Positions 18,517-27,475 of a stretch of 64,000 bases of DNA are shown one piece after another. The stretch lies in assembly GCF_009498295.1 (NCBI RefSeq), contig NZ_CP040813.1:3293001-3357000 (forward strand). The letters are read 5' to 3'. The number at the start of each line of letters is the position of its first letter. Positions within the stretch are counted from its first letter, which is position 1. The notes beneath the pieces are model-generated. The model made no database searches. It was not told the DNA's origin and saw only the letters and a program-made list of their open reading frames with translations. A program made the position numbers and the translations under genes. This DNA comes from Oceanihabitans sp. IOP_32. Its GTDB lineage: Bacteria; Bacteroidota; Bacteroidia; Flavobacteriales; Flavobacteriaceae.

Positions 18517-19332
18517 ATGGATAAATTACCAAAAATTGCATTACCTTTTATTGTAGCAGCTGTATTAGTTGTTGTGTTTTTATCAAAATCTACTGTCACC
18601 ATCGATTCTGGTCAGGCGGGTGTACTCTTTAAAACCTTTGGAGATGGGGTTGTAATCGACGAACCACCTATGGGAGAAGGCTTCCACATTGTAGCGCCTT
18701 GGAATAGGGTTTATGTTTACGAAGTAAGACAACAAGAAATCCTTGAAAAAATGAATGTTTTATCTTCTAACGGTTTGGATATTGTTTTAGAAGCATCGGT
18801 TTGGTTTCAGCCAGATTTTGTTAATCTGGGAAAATTACATCAAGAAAAAAGTGAAATGTACAAAGAACGTATTTTACTTCCAGCGATTCGAAGTGCAGCC
18901 AGAAGTGTTGTTGGCCGTTACACACCAGAACAGCTGTATTCAAGTAAGCGAGATGCCATTCAACAAGAAATTTTTGAAGAAACAAAGAATATTGTTGATG
19001 ACCAGTACATACAATTAAACGAGGTTTTAGTTCGCGATGTAACCTTACCAACTACCATTAAAGATGCGATAGAGCGTAAGTTAAAACAAGAACAAGAGTC
19101 TTTAGAATACGAGTTTAGATTAATTACGGCAACCAAAGAGGCCGAAAAACAAATTATTGAGGCTCAAGGTAAAGCAGATGCTAACCGTATTTTGAGTGCC
19201 TCGTTAACCGATAAGATTTTACAGGATAAAGGTATTGAAGCAACTATGGAATTGGCACAATCGCCAAATAGTAAGGTGGTTGTTATTGGCTCTGGAGATA
19301 GTGGCTTACCTATAATCTTAGGCAATCAATAA
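18517..19332 (+). CDS. Prohibitin-family (SPFH/Band 7) protein
   Basis: A 271-residue SPFH-domain protein with an N-terminal membrane anchor (about 7-25, ALPFIVAAVLVVVFL). Family marks include TIDSGQAGVLFKTFGDG (about 29-45), GFHIVAPWNRVYVYEVRQQEI (about 56-76), RSVVGRYTPEQLY (about 129-141) and the alanine/glutamate-rich coiled coil ATKEAEKQIIEAQGKADANR (about 206-225). Such proteins form ring scaffolds at membranes and often bind FtsH-type proteases. The start codon lies six bases after the VWA protein's stop, suggesting one transcript. Confidence 0.9.
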   Translation: MDKLPKIALPFIVAAVLVVVFLSKSTVTIDSGQAGVLFKTFGDGVVIDEPPMGEGFHIVAPWNRVYVYEVRQQEILEKMNVLSSNGLDIVLEASVWFQPDFVNLGKLHQEKSEMYKERILLPAIRSAARSVVGRYTPEQLYSSKRDAIQQEIFEETKNIVDDQYIQLNEVLVRDVTLPTTIKDAIERKLKQEQESLEYEFRLITATKEAEKQIIEAQGKADANRILSASLTDKILQDKGIEATMELAQSPNSKVVVIGSGDSGLPIILGNQ

Positions 19333-19492
19333 AATTCCAATTAAATAATTTGGTGCAAAAAGGTGGTTTTTATTAAATATAACAACTGGTTTAGTACTAA
19401 AAGTTTTAAAATGTTTAAAAATTGCAAAATTTATTAATATTACAAAGTCTAAAAGATTTTTATTTTGCATATTTGCAGTAACATCAATAAGA

Positions 19493-19549
19493 ATGAAATT
19501 TATTCAGTCACATCATCATCATTTTCATATTTGCTCTCAAGCGAAGTGA
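19493..19549 (+). CDS. hisL: Histidine operon leader peptide
   Basis: An 18-residue ORF reads MKFIQSHHHHFHICSQAK, with five His codons within six (19511-19528), all CAT, and a TGA stop at 19547. It lies 123 bases before hisG. The His run is the expected sensor for charged tRNA-His in transcription attenuation: slow translation here would leave the 3' part of the leader free to pair with the first arm of the terminator that follows. The ORF is far too short for ordinary gene finding, and its composition is its main support. Confidence 0.88.
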   Translation: MKFIQSHHHHFHICSQAK

Positions 19550-19612
19550 AGGTGTATTGAATAAAATCAACATATTTTTAAACCCGTTTGAGACTATCAA
19601 GCGGGTTTTTTA
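19535..19612 (+). promoter_or_regulatory. His operon attenuator (antiterminator and terminator pair)
   Basis: The terminator is an 11-bp stem, 19581-19591 with 19597-19607 (one G-T pair), loop GACTA, followed by a T-run to 19611. An alternative pairing joins 19535-19543 (TCTCAAGCG, inside the end of the leader ORF) to 19585-19593 (CGTTTGAGA), nine pairs with one wobble, and would destroy the terminator. A ribosome at the leader stop would cover 19535-19543 and let the terminator form. A ribosome stalled at the His codons would leave it free. This is the classical attenuation logic and is read directly from base pairing. Confidence 0.82.
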
Positions 19613-19614
19613 AT

Positions 19615-19638
19615 TCCCGTGAAAACGGGATTTTTTTT
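19615..19638 (+). terminator. Second hairpin with T-run before hisG
   Basis: TCCCGT (19615-19620), loop GAAA, ACGGGA (19625-19630), then eight T. It has the form of a second terminator only three bases after the first T-run. A further TCCCGT at 19640-19645 could compete for the same ACGGGA arm. Confidence 0.6.
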
Positions 19639-19671
19639 ATCCCGTTGCGGATAAATAATTTAATTGACATT

Positions 19672-20529
19672 ATGAGTAAACTAAAAATTGCAGTACAAAA
19701 ATCGGGGCGGTTAAACGAGGACTCGATGAGAATCTTAAAAGATATTGGTATTTATATCGATAACGGAAAAGATCAATTAAAAGCGTCGGCTAAAGGCTTT
19801 CCTGTTGAAGTGTTTTACCTTAGAAATGGCGATATCCCGCAATATCTTAAAGATGGCGTTGTTGATGTTGCTATTATTGGAGAAAATGTGTTAATAGAAA
19901 AAGGCAATGATATTACGATTGCAGAGAAATTGGGTTTTTCTACCTGTCGGGTTTCTTTGGCAGTACCCAAGTCTTCAAAATATAGTGGTATTAAAGACTT
20001 AGAAGGCAAACGTATTGCAACCTCGTACCCTAATACAGTACAAGATTTTTTAAACAAAAACGGTGTAAAAGCCAAAATTCATATTATTAACGGCTCTGTT
20101 GAGATCGCGCCAAACATTGGTTTAGCCGATGCTATTGTAGATATTGTTTCGAGCGGAAGCACCCTTTTTAAAAATAATTTAAAAGAGGTTGATCAGATTT
20201 TAAAATCGGAGGCTGTTCTAGCAGTTTCACCCGTATTAAACGAAGAAAAACAGGCTATTCTCGAGAAAATTCAATTTAGAATTCAATCTGTTTTAAAAGG
20301 AAGAGAATCGAAATATATTTTGCTAAATGCGCCAAATGACAAAATTGAAAGTATTATTAATTTGTTACCAGGCATGAATAGTCCAACGGTGTTACCTTTA
20401 GCACAAGAAGGCTGGAGTTCCATACATTCTGTTATCAGTAAAAATGAATTTTGGGATGTCATTGAGGAACTGAAAGCTAACGGTGCAGAAGGCATTTTAG
20501 TTTGCCCAATTGAAAAAATGGTACTTTAG
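19672..20529 (+). CDS. hisG: ATP phosphoribosyltransferase (long form)
   Basis: HisG joins ATP and PRPP in the first, feedback-controlled step of histidine synthesis. I place the start at the ATG at 19672 (MSKLKIAVQKSGRLNEDS), giving 285 residues. The open frame extends back to 19588, but that part lies within the attenuator hairpins and is not coding. Motifs are AVQKSGRLNEDS (about 6-17), DVAIIGENVLIEKG (about 65-78) and the PRPP-binding SGSTLF loop in ADAIVDIVSSGSTLF (about 150-164). The C-terminal regulatory domain (about 210-285) marks the long form, which does not need HisZ. It is the first structural gene of the operon. Confidence 0.93.
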   Translation: MSKLKIAVQKSGRLNEDSMRILKDIGIYIDNGKDQLKASAKGFPVEVFYLRNGDIPQYLKDGVVDVAIIGENVLIEKGNDITIAEKLGFSTCRVSLAVPKSSKYSGIKDLEGKRIATSYPNTVQDFLNKNGVKAKIHIINGSVEIAPNIGLADAIVDIVSSGSTLFKNNLKEVDQILKSEAVLAVSPVLNEEKQAILEKIQFRIQSVLKGRESKYILLNAPNDKIESIINLLPGMNSPTVLPLAQEGWSSIHSVISKNEFWDVIEELKANGAEGILVCPIEKMVL

Positions 20530-20576
20530 AATGCTGAACTTGTTTCAGTATCTTTTAAAAATTAAGATATATACTG

Positions 20577-21863
20577 ATGAAAATTATTAATAATCCAAAT
20601 AAGAATGATTGGTCAGAAATTTTAAAACGACCAACGCAAACCGTAAAGGACATTGAAGCCACTGTAAATCAAATTTTTGATGATATAAATAAAAATGGTG
20701 ATGAAGCCATTAATAGATACACTCAAAAATTCGATGGTGTATCTTTAAATTCGATTCGTGTAAGCGATAAAGAAATGGAGGAGGCTGTTGCCAAGATTCC
20801 AAAAAAGCTTAAAACCGCCATACAGCAAGCCAAACAAAATATAGAGGCTTTTCATGCCGCTCAAAAAACATCTAAAATTGAAGTAGAAACCACAAAAGGA
20901 GTTATGTGTTGGCAAGAAAAACGCCCTATAGAAAAAGTAGGCGTTTATATACCAGGAGGTACTGCGCCGTTGTTTTCAACAGTTTTAATGTTGTGTGTTC
21001 CTGCACAAATTGCAGGTTGTAAAGAGATTGTATTATGCTCACCGCCCAATAAAGAAGGTGAACTGGCTCCCGAAATTTTATATACAGCCAAATTATGTGG
21101 TGTCACAAAAATTTTTAAAGTAGGCGGTATTCAGGCTATTGCAGGGCTAGCTTTTGGAACGGCATCTATACCTAAGGTCTATAAAATTTTCGGTCCGGGT
21201 AATCAATTCGTAACGGTTGCTAAACAATTAGCCACAAAATACGGCGTAGCTATTGATATGCCTGCAGGACCTAGTGAGTTGTTGGTGGTTGCCGACGGTT
21301 CAGCTAATGCTGCTTATATTGCCTCCGATTTATTGAGCCAAGCCGAACACGGTACCGATAGTCAGGTTATTTTAGTATCGACCTCTCAAGATTTAATTCG
21401 TAAGGTTTCAGAAGAAATTGAAATTCAATTAAGCACACTTCCGCGTAAAGCGATAGCCCAACAAGCGATAGCCAATTCTAAATTAATTTATGTTGAAAAC
21501 GACGATTTAGCACTTCAAATTATAAACGAATACGGGCCAGAACACTTTATTATTTGTACTAAAAATGAATCATTTTATGTAAATGGTATCATGAATGCAG
21601 GTTCGGTTTTTATTGGAGATTACACGCCAGAAAGTGCTGGCGATTACGCTTCGGGAACTAACCACACCTTGCCAACAAACGGATTTAGTAAAGCCTATTC
21701 TGGTGTAAATCTGGATAGTTTTTTAAAGAGTATGACCTTTCAAAAAATATCTAAAGAAGGCTTATTAAATATAGGAGAAACTATAGAGCTCATGGCAGAA
21801 GCCGAAGGTTTACAAGCCCATAAAAATGCGGTATCTATGAGATTAAAAGATTTGAAAAAATGA
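20577..21863 (+). CDS. hisD: Histidinol dehydrogenase
   Basis: HisD oxidises L-histidinol to L-histidine in two NAD+-dependent steps with zinc. The 428-residue length is typical. Signatures are EKVGVYIPGGTAPLFSTVLM (about 119-138), GPGNQFVTVAKQLA (about 207-220), the zinc-site region LLSQAEHGTDSQ (about 251-262) and EYGPEHFIICTKN (about 319-331) with the catalytic Glu-His pair. Its end overlaps the start of hisC by four bases (ATGA), implying translational coupling. Confidence 0.95.
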   Translation: MKIINNPNKNDWSEILKRPTQTVKDIEATVNQIFDDINKNGDEAINRYTQKFDGVSLNSIRVSDKEMEEAVAKIPKKLKTAIQQAKQNIEAFHAAQKTSKIEVETTKGVMCWQEKRPIEKVGVYIPGGTAPLFSTVLMLCVPAQIAGCKEIVLCSPPNKEGELAPEILYTAKLCGVTKIFKVGGIQAIAGLAFGTASIPKVYKIFGPGNQFVTVAKQLATKYGVAIDMPAGPSELLVVADGSANAAYIASDLLSQAEHGTDSQVILVSTSQDLIRKVSEEIEIQLSTLPRKAIAQQAIANSKLIYVENDDLALQIINEYGPEHFIICTKNESFYVNGIMNAGSVFIGDYTPESAGDYASGTNHTLPTNGFSKAYSGVNLDSFLKSMTFQKISKEGLLNIGETIELMAEAEGLQAHKNAVSMRLKDLKK

Positions 21864-22903
21864 ATATTCAAGACTTAATACGACCAACGATAAAGGCGTT
21901 AAAGCCGTATTCATCGGCAAGAGATGAGTTTCAAGGAAATGATGACGTTATGGTGTTTTTAGACGCTAACGAAAATCCATTTCAAAATGGTGTAAACCGT
22001 TATCCCGACCCACAGCAGCGCGCATTAAAATCTATTTTGACAGAAATTAAAGGGGTTTCAGAAAACCATATATTATTAGGAAATGGGAGCGACGAAGTTT
22101 TAGACCTTATTTTTAGAGCTTTTTGTGAGCCCAATGTCGATAATATCATCACATTACCACCAACCTATGGCATGTATAGCGTTTTAGCACATATTAATGC
22201 GATTCAGATTAAAGAAGTGGCCTTAAACGAAGATTTTCAGCCCAACACTAAAGCTATATTAGATGCTCAGAATAAAAACTCGAAACTACTTTTTATTTGC
22301 TCGCCTAACAATCCAACAGCAAACGATATAGATGCGGGTAAGATTGAAACTTTAATCAAAACTTTCAAAGGTATTGTTATTGTTGATGAAGCTTATATCG
22401 ACTTCTCAAAACAAGAAAGTTGGGTAAGCAGATTGGTGGAGTTCCCTAACTTAATCGTTACTCAAACCTTATCTAAAGCTTATGGCATGGCTGGAATTAG
22501 GTTGGGAATATGTTATGCTTCAGCAGAGATTATTTCTGTTTTAAACCGTATTAAACCGCCTTATAACGTAAACGCCTTAACCCAACAAAGAGCGATTGAG
22601 CAACTCACTAATAAAGAGATCGTAAAAAATCAAATAGATGCTGTTTTAAAAGAACGCGATATTCTCATTTCAGAATTGAGAGCCATTCCTTTTGTATCAA
22701 AAATTTATCCTTCACACGCTAATTTTGTTTTAATAAAGGTAGATGATGCTACAAAAAGATATCATGAACTTATTGAAAAAGGTATAATTATAAGAAACAG
22801 AACCACGCAATACGGTTGCGAAAATTGTTTGCGCTTAACGGTTGGCACCAAAGAAGAGAATGCGAAATTAATAAGGGCACTCTCATCAATTTCGAAATCC
22901 TAA
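21860..22903 (+). CDS. hisC: Histidinol-phosphate aminotransferase
   Basis: HisC transfers an amino group from glutamate to imidazole-acetol phosphate with PLP. The 347-residue class I/II aminotransferase shows FLDANENPF (about 32-40), GNGSDEVLDLIFRAF (about 74-88), SPNNPTAND (about 149-157), DEAYIDF (about 177-183), the PLP lysine in TLSKAYGMAGIRLG (about 203-216) and a C-terminal RLTVGT. It overlaps hisD by four bases. Confidence 0.95.
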   Translation: MNIQDLIRPTIKALKPYSSARDEFQGNDDVMVFLDANENPFQNGVNRYPDPQQRALKSILTEIKGVSENHILLGNGSDEVLDLIFRAFCEPNVDNIITLPPTYGMYSVLAHINAIQIKEVALNEDFQPNTKAILDAQNKNSKLLFICSPNNPTANDIDAGKIETLIKTFKGIVIVDEAYIDFSKQESWVSRLVEFPNLIVTQTLSKAYGMAGIRLGICYASAEIISVLNRIKPPYNVNALTQQRAIEQLTNKEIVKNQIDAVLKERDILISELRAIPFVSKIYPSHANFVLIKVDDATKRYHELIEKGIIIRNRTTQYGCENCLRLTVGTKEENAKLIRALSSISKS

Positions 22904-23007
22904 ATCTATTTTAGAATTAGAAAATAAATTCAGAGAGAAACAATAAAGAAGTATTAGTATAAATTTAAAGACCTTGAAATAAAGTCGGGGTGATGAACAC
23001 GTTAATC

Positions 23008-24143
23008 ATGAAAAAAGTATTATTTATAGATAGAGACGGCACATTAATTAAAGAGCCAGCAGACGAGCAAGTGGATGCGTTTGAAAAACTGATTTTCTAC
23101 CCTAAGGTTTTTCAATATCTCGGCAAAATTTGTAGAGAATTAGATTTCGAGATCGTTATGGTAACCAATCAAGATGGTTTGGGCACACCAGATAATCCGT
23201 CAGAGAAATTTTGGCCCATTCATAATTTTATTCTAGAAACGTTTAAAAATGAAGGTATAAATTTTAAAGACGTTTTTATTGATGAAACCTATGCTAAAGA
23301 TAATGCGCCAACGCGCAAACCAAATACAGGTCTACTAACAAAGTTTTTCTCTGAAGCCTACGATTTAAAAAATTCATTTGTAATTGGCGATCGTTTAACT
23401 GATGTTGAATTAGCAAAAAAATCTAAACTCGAAAGCCATTTTTATTAATGATGAAACCCATTTAGGCACGAACGAAATTACCGTTAAACGGGAAGAATTA
23501 GACCGTTATATTGCTTTAGAAAGTAATGATTGGGAGGAAATATATTCGTTTTTAAAAACTGAGGACAGAACAGCCGAAATTATAAGAAACACCAACGAAA
23601 CTAAAATTGCCATCCAGTTAAACCTTGATGGCACAGGAAAAAGGCGACATTGATACGGGACTTGCTTTTTTCGACCATATGCTAGACCAAATTGCGCGTC
23701 ATGGCCAGTTGGATTTAAATATTAAAGTGGATGGCGATTTAGAAGTCGATGAGCACCACACTATCGAAGATACCGCCATTGCCTTGGGCGAATTATTTAA
23801 TAAAGCTTTAGGTAATAAATTAGGTATTGAGCGTTATGGATTTTGTTTACCAATGGACGATTGTTTTGCCCAAGCCGCTATAGATTTTGGAGGTAGAAAT
23901 TGGTTGGTTTGGGAGGCCGATTTTAAACGTGAAATGGTGGGTAAAATGCCAACCGAAATGTTTTATCACTTCTTCAAATCGTTTACCGATGGTGCGCGCT
24001 GTAATTTAAATATAAAAGCCGAAGGTACCAACGAGCATCATAAAATTGAAGCTATTTTTAAAGCCTTTGCAAAGGCCATAAAAATGGCTGTAAAACGCGA
24101 TGTTGAGAAAATGATTTTACCGAGTACAAAAGGGCTGCTTTAA
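23008..24143 (+). pseudogene. hisB: Bifunctional histidinol-phosphatase / IGP dehydratase, with two frameshifts
   Basis: HisB normally fuses a HAD phosphatase with imidazoleglycerol-phosphate dehydratase. The phosphatase part is read from 23008 ([17 protein letters not shown], nucleophile Asp in [19 protein letters not shown]). The reading frame breaks at a run of seven A (23415-23421). With six A the frame continues as [18 protein letters not shown]. It breaks again at a run of five A (23638-23642). With four A it reads [18 protein letters not shown] and continues through the dehydratase motifs [15 protein letters not shown] (about 23751-23795) and [16 protein letters not shown] to 24143. 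Both faults are one extra A, and the sequence between them is otherwise clean. The open frames that remain are 22990-23448 and 23625-24143. A sequencing error, recent inactivation, or for the A7 site slippage rescue, are all possible. Confidence 0.88.
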
Positions 24144-24234
24144 CCTAAAATATTAGAGGTTTGAAGTTTCGCAGCAGAACTTCTTATTTAATCTTTAATA
24201 GCGAATACCAAAAACTAACTTTTAATATAAAAAT

Positions 24235-24825
24235 TTGAAACTTATAATTATAAATTACGGTGCGGGAAACATAAAAAGTATTCAGTTTGCTTTTAAACGT
24301 TTAGGAGTTCATGCTGTTTTATCCCATAATCCCGATGAAATTAAGTCGGCAGAAAAAGTGATTTTCCCAGGTGTAGGAGAAGCCAATTCTGCCATGAAAA
24401 TGTTAAAAGAAAGCAAGTTAGATGTTTTAATTCCAACCTTAAAACAACCCGTTTTAGGGATTTGCTTAGGCATGCAACTCATGTGTAGAAGTACCGAAGA
24501 AGGCAACACCAAGGGTTTAGGGATTTTTCAAACGGATGTTAAAAGGTTTCCCAATACGGTAAAAGTCCCTCAAATGGGATGGAATACTATTAAAGATTTA
24601 AAATCTGATTTATTTACGGGAATTAACGAAAATGAGTACATGTATTTAATACACAGCTATTATGCCGAGCATTGCAAAGCAACCATTGCCAAAACGCATT
24701 ATGGACTAAATTACGCATCGGCATTGCAGCACAATAACTTTTACGGTGTACAATTTCATCCAGAAAAGAGTAGTTTAGCGGGAGAAACCATATTGGAAAA
24801 TTTCCTGAGGTTAGGAACTGGTTAG
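24235..24825 (+). CDS. hisH: Imidazole glycerol phosphate synthase, glutaminase subunit
   Basis: HisH supplies ammonia from glutamine to HisF, forming IGP and AICAR. The 196-residue class I glutamine amidotransferase has IINYGAGNIKSIQFAFKRLG (about 4-23), the nucleophile Cys in LGICLGMQLM (about 78-87) and the His-x-Glu pair in YGVQFHPEKSSLAG (about 170-183). It starts at TTG (24235, MKLIIINYGAGN); no nearby ATG fits. It follows the damaged hisB by about 90 bases and is intact. Confidence 0.94.
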   Translation: MKLIIINYGAGNIKSIQFAFKRLGVHAVLSHNPDEIKSAEKVIFPGVGEANSAMKMLKESKLDVLIPTLKQPVLGICLGMQLMCRSTEEGNTKGLGIFQTDVKRFPNTVKVPQMGWNTIKDLKSDLFTGINENEYMYLIHSYYAEHCKATIAKTHYGLNYASALQHNNFYGVQFHPEKSSLAGETILENFLRLGTG

Positions 24826-24997
24826 AAATTTTTCGAGGAAATACTACCAGAAAAATCAGAAGAAATATAAAAACTAAAAAAGAAGGCAAGGAGTTGCTGG
24901 CCATAACAGAAGCCTCAATTAATATGGCCAAAAGGAATAACAACAAAAAGGATTAGGTTACTTTGTATCTTTAACTTTTTAATATTTAATATTGAAT

Positions 24998-25732
24998 ATG
25001 AGAATAATACCAGCAATAGATATTATAGACGGTAAATGTGTGCGTTTAACCAAAGGCGATTACGGCACAAAAAAAATATACAGCGAGAGCCCTCTTGAAA
25101 TCGCTAAAACTTTTGAAGGTTCTGGAATTAAATACCTGCACTTGGTAGATTTAGATGGCGCTAAAGCAAACCACATTGTAAACTATAAGGTTTTAGAACA
25201 AATTGCATCGAAAACAAGTCTTAAAATTGATTTTGGCGGCGGTTTAAAAAGTAACGAAGATTTGCATATCGCTTTTAATTCTGGTGCTAGACAAATTACA
25301 GGCGGGAGCATTGCGGTTAAAGATCCAGAAATTTTTGAAGGTTGGATAGCCAAATATGGTTCTACAAAAATTATTTTAGGAGCCGATAGCGATAACGGAA
25401 AAATTTCGATAAGCGGTTGGATGGAACAGAGTAAAGAAGCGGTCATCCCGTTTATAAAAAAATATCAAAAAAAGGGCATTCAATATGTTATTTGTACAGA
25501 CATTTCAAAAGATGGTATGCTAGAAGGTCCTTCGGTAGAATTGTACCGAGAAATTCTTGAAGCCTGTACCAATAGTAGTAGTGGTCAATCTATAAAATTA
25601 ATAGCATCTGGCGGTATTTCAAGCATTGAAGAACTGCCTGTTTTAAAAACCTTAGGATGCGAAGGCGTGATTATAGGAAAAGCGATTTACGAAAACAGAA
25701 TCAGTTTAAAACAATTGGAAAAATTCGTTTAA
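24998..25732 (+). CDS. hisA: Phosphoribosylformimino-5-aminoimidazole carboxamide ribotide isomerase
   Basis: HisA isomerises ProFAR to PRFAR, a TIM-barrel step in histidine synthesis. I take the ATG at 24998 ([22 protein letters not shown]) rather than the TTG six bases earlier, because it matches the usual N-terminus; this gives 244 residues. Motifs are the catalytic Asp in PAIDIIDGK (about 5-13), [11 protein letters not shown] (about 46-56), IDFGGGLKS (about 76-84), [14 protein letters not shown] (about 167-180) and [12 protein letters not shown] (about 202-213). Confidence 0.94.
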   Translation: MRIIPAIDIIDGKCVRLTKGDYGTKKIYSESPLEIAKTFEGSGIKYLHLVDLDGAKANHIVNYKVLEQIASKTSLKIDFGGGLKSNEDLHIAFNSGARQITGGSIAVKDPEIFEGWIAKYGSTKIILGADSDNGKISISGWMEQSKEAVIPFIKKYQKKGIQYVICTDISKDGMLEGPSVELYREILEACTNSSSGQSIKLIASGGISSIEELPVLKTLGCEGVIIGKAIYENRISLKQLEKFV

Positions 25733-25794
25733 AATAAACTGTTTTTCTATTCCCATGAAGATGGAAATTATACTTAGATATGTGATGTATTAAG

Positions 25795-25814
25795 ATTTCC
25801 GCCTTTGCGGAAAT
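25795..25814. repeat. Small perfect hairpin between hisA and hisF
   Basis: ATTTCCGC (25795-25802), loop CTTT, GCGGAAAT (25807-25814). No T-run follows, so it is not a normal terminator. A looser hairpin of the same style (TTCCCATGAAGATGGAA) precedes it at about 25750-25766. Both resemble the TTCCCGT/ACGGGA hairpin upstream of hisG. Confidence 0.6.
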
Positions 25815-25831
25815 GAAAAAAATAATTTTTT

Positions 25832-26587
25832 ATGTTAACAAAAAGAATAATCCCTTGCTTAGATATTAAAGACGGTCGCACCGTAAAGGGTGTTAATTTT
25901 GTCAATTTACGCGATGCTGGCGATCCCGTAGAACTGGCAAAACAATACGCTACGGTTGGAGCAGACGAGCTTGTTTTCTTAGACATTTCGGCCACCTTAG
26001 AAGGTAGAGCCACAACTTTAGATATGGTTTTACGCGTTGCCGAACATGTTAATATTCCCTTTACTGTGGGTGGCGGGATTTCTTCTGTAGAAGATGTGGA
26101 CGCCCTTTTAAAATGTGGTGCCGATAAGGTATCTGTGAACTCCTCAGCAATAAAACGACCAGAATTAATAAATGAATTATCTAGTAAATTTGGCAGTCAA
26201 TGTGTGGTTGTTGCCATTGATGCCAAGCAAATTAATGGCCAATGGAAAGTACATTTGGCAGGGGGTAGTGTGGCAACCGATTTGGATTTATTTGAATGGG
26301 CCAAAGAAGTTGAAAGTCTTGGCGCGGGTGAAATTTTATTCACATCCATGGATCATGATGGCACAAAAAATGGTTTTGCAAATGACGCTTTAAATAAGCT
26401 TTCTGAAACATTAAACATTCCTATAATAGCCTCTGGTGGCGCAGGAAATGTGCAGCATTTTATAGATACCTTTAAAGACGGAAAAGCAGATGCAGCATTG
26501 GCCGCTAGCGTTTTCCATTTTGGAGAAATTTCTATTCCAGACTTAAAAAAAGAATTAAAAGCTAATCGTATTGAAGTGCGTTTTTAG
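25832..26587 (+). CDS. hisF: Imidazole glycerol phosphate synthase, cyclase subunit
   Basis: HisF uses ammonia from HisH to cyclise PRFAR into IGP and AICAR. The 251-residue TIM barrel shows [19 protein letters not shown] (about 5-23, catalytic Asp11 region), [14 protein letters not shown] (about 46-59), [12 protein letters not shown] (about 77-88), [16 protein letters not shown] (about 166-181, second catalytic Asp) and [14 protein letters not shown] (about 196-209). A small hairpin lies just before it, but no terminator interrupts the operon. Confidence 0.95.
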   Translation: MLTKRIIPCLDIKDGRTVKGVNFVNLRDAGDPVELAKQYATVGADELVFLDISATLEGRATTLDMVLRVAEHVNIPFTVGGGISSVEDVDALLKCGADKVSVNSSAIKRPELINELSSKFGSQCVVVAIDAKQINGQWKVHLAGGSVATDLDLFEWAKEVESLGAGEILFTSMDHDGTKNGFANDALNKLSETLNIPIIASGGAGNVQHFIDTFKDGKADAALAASVFHFGEISIPDLKKELKANRIEVRF

Positions 26588-26631
26588 AAACTTTAGACTA
26601 AACTAACTTCAAGAGCTTAAAACTGTAATTT

Positions 26632-27225
26632 ATGACCATAAAATTCGACTCTAACGGACTTATACCAGCAATCATCCAAGATGCTACAACTAAAAATGTA
26701 TTGATGCTTGGGTATATGAATGAAGATGCTTACCAAAAAACCATTGAAACTAAACAAGTCACTTTTTTTAGCAGAAGTAAACAGCGCTTGTGGACCAAAG
26801 GCGAGGAAAGTGGAAACTTTTTAAATCTCATCGATATTAAAAACGATTGCGATAACGACACTCTACTTATTCAAGTTAAACCTAATGGTCCAACCTGTCA
26901 CAAAGGAACAGATAATTGTTGGGGCGAAACCAATCATTCAAATTTCGGTTTTTTCTCGACCTTAGAACAGGTAATTGCAGAGCGTGTTGCCAATAAAGAC
27001 ACCAATACATCTTACGTGGCCAGTTTGTTTTCAAAAGGAATCAATAAAATTGCACAAAAAGTAGGCGAGGAGGCTGTAGAAACCGTGATTGAAGCCATGG
27101 ATAACAACGATGACTTATTTCTTTACGAGTCGGCAGATTTACTCTTCCACTATCTCATGTTACTGCAAGCTAAAGGGTTTACATTAAAAGATATTGAAGC
27201 CGAATTAAAAGGGAGACATAAATAA
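26632..27225 (+). CDS. hisIE: Phosphoribosyl-AMP cyclohydrolase / phosphoribosyl-ATP pyrophosphohydrolase
   Basis: A 197-residue fusion of HisI and HisE, catalysing the second and third steps of the pathway. The HisI half (1-105) has LMLGYMNEDAYQKTI (about 24-38), TFFSRSKQRLWTKGEESGNFL (about 45-65) and zinc ligands in IKNDCDNDTLLIQV and GPTCHKGTDNCW. The HisE half has the helical signature KIAQKVGEEAVETVIEAM (about 143-160) and ESADLLFHYLMLL. It is the last gene of the operon. The same transcriptional direction ends here, since the next genes are on the minus strand. Confidence 0.95.
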   Translation: MTIKFDSNGLIPAIIQDATTKNVLMLGYMNEDAYQKTIETKQVTFFSRSKQRLWTKGEESGNFLNLIDIKNDCDNDTLLIQVKPNGPTCHKGTDNCWGETNHSNFGFFSTLEQVIAERVANKDTNTSYVASLFSKGINKIAQKVGEEAVETVIEAMDNNDDLFLYESADLLFHYLMLLQAKGFTLKDIEAELKGRHK

Positions 27226-27288
27226 AATAGACCGTAATCGGCTTAAGATCAAGAGTCGTCTAAAAATGACCGATTGAAAAACTTTATC

Positions 27289-27475
27289 TTAAGATATCCA
27301 ATATTTTGCAGTGGCCTTTTTTGAAAACCAAATGAGAAAAACACAAACAGCAATTACCATTAGAGGCATAACTACATTTGGCAGGTCGAAATTTATAAAC
27401 AAATAAATATGCTGAGTAATGGCACTTAACCCAGAAAGAATAAATAAGCTATAAGCGATTTTCTTTCGCAAAAGC
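27289..27475 (-). pseudogene. 3' part of a small membrane-protein gene split by inversion
   Basis: The frame reads CTT TTG CGA AAG ... giving LLRKKIAYSLFILSGLSAIT and then a second helix (NVVMPLMVIAVCVFLIWF), ending KYWIS. It has no plausible start of its own except an internal TTG. It is the missing C-terminal half of the plus-strand gene at 30388: joining that gene's GCIAL to this LLRKKIAY makes a continuous protein of about 139 residues with four helices. The junction lies at a CTTTG (CAAAG on plus, 27475-27479). The half-gene is read directly into from the broken DUF2461 gene. Confidence 0.82.

Noticed and set aside
19588-19671. 28-codon N-terminal extension of hisG
   Set aside because: It lies within the attenuator terminators, and the family N-terminus matches the ATG at 19672.
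24826-24991. Open stretch of about 50 codons between hisH and hisA ending at 24955
   Set aside because: There is no start codon in a good position, the composition is Lys/Asn-rich and there is no family match. I treat it as spacer.
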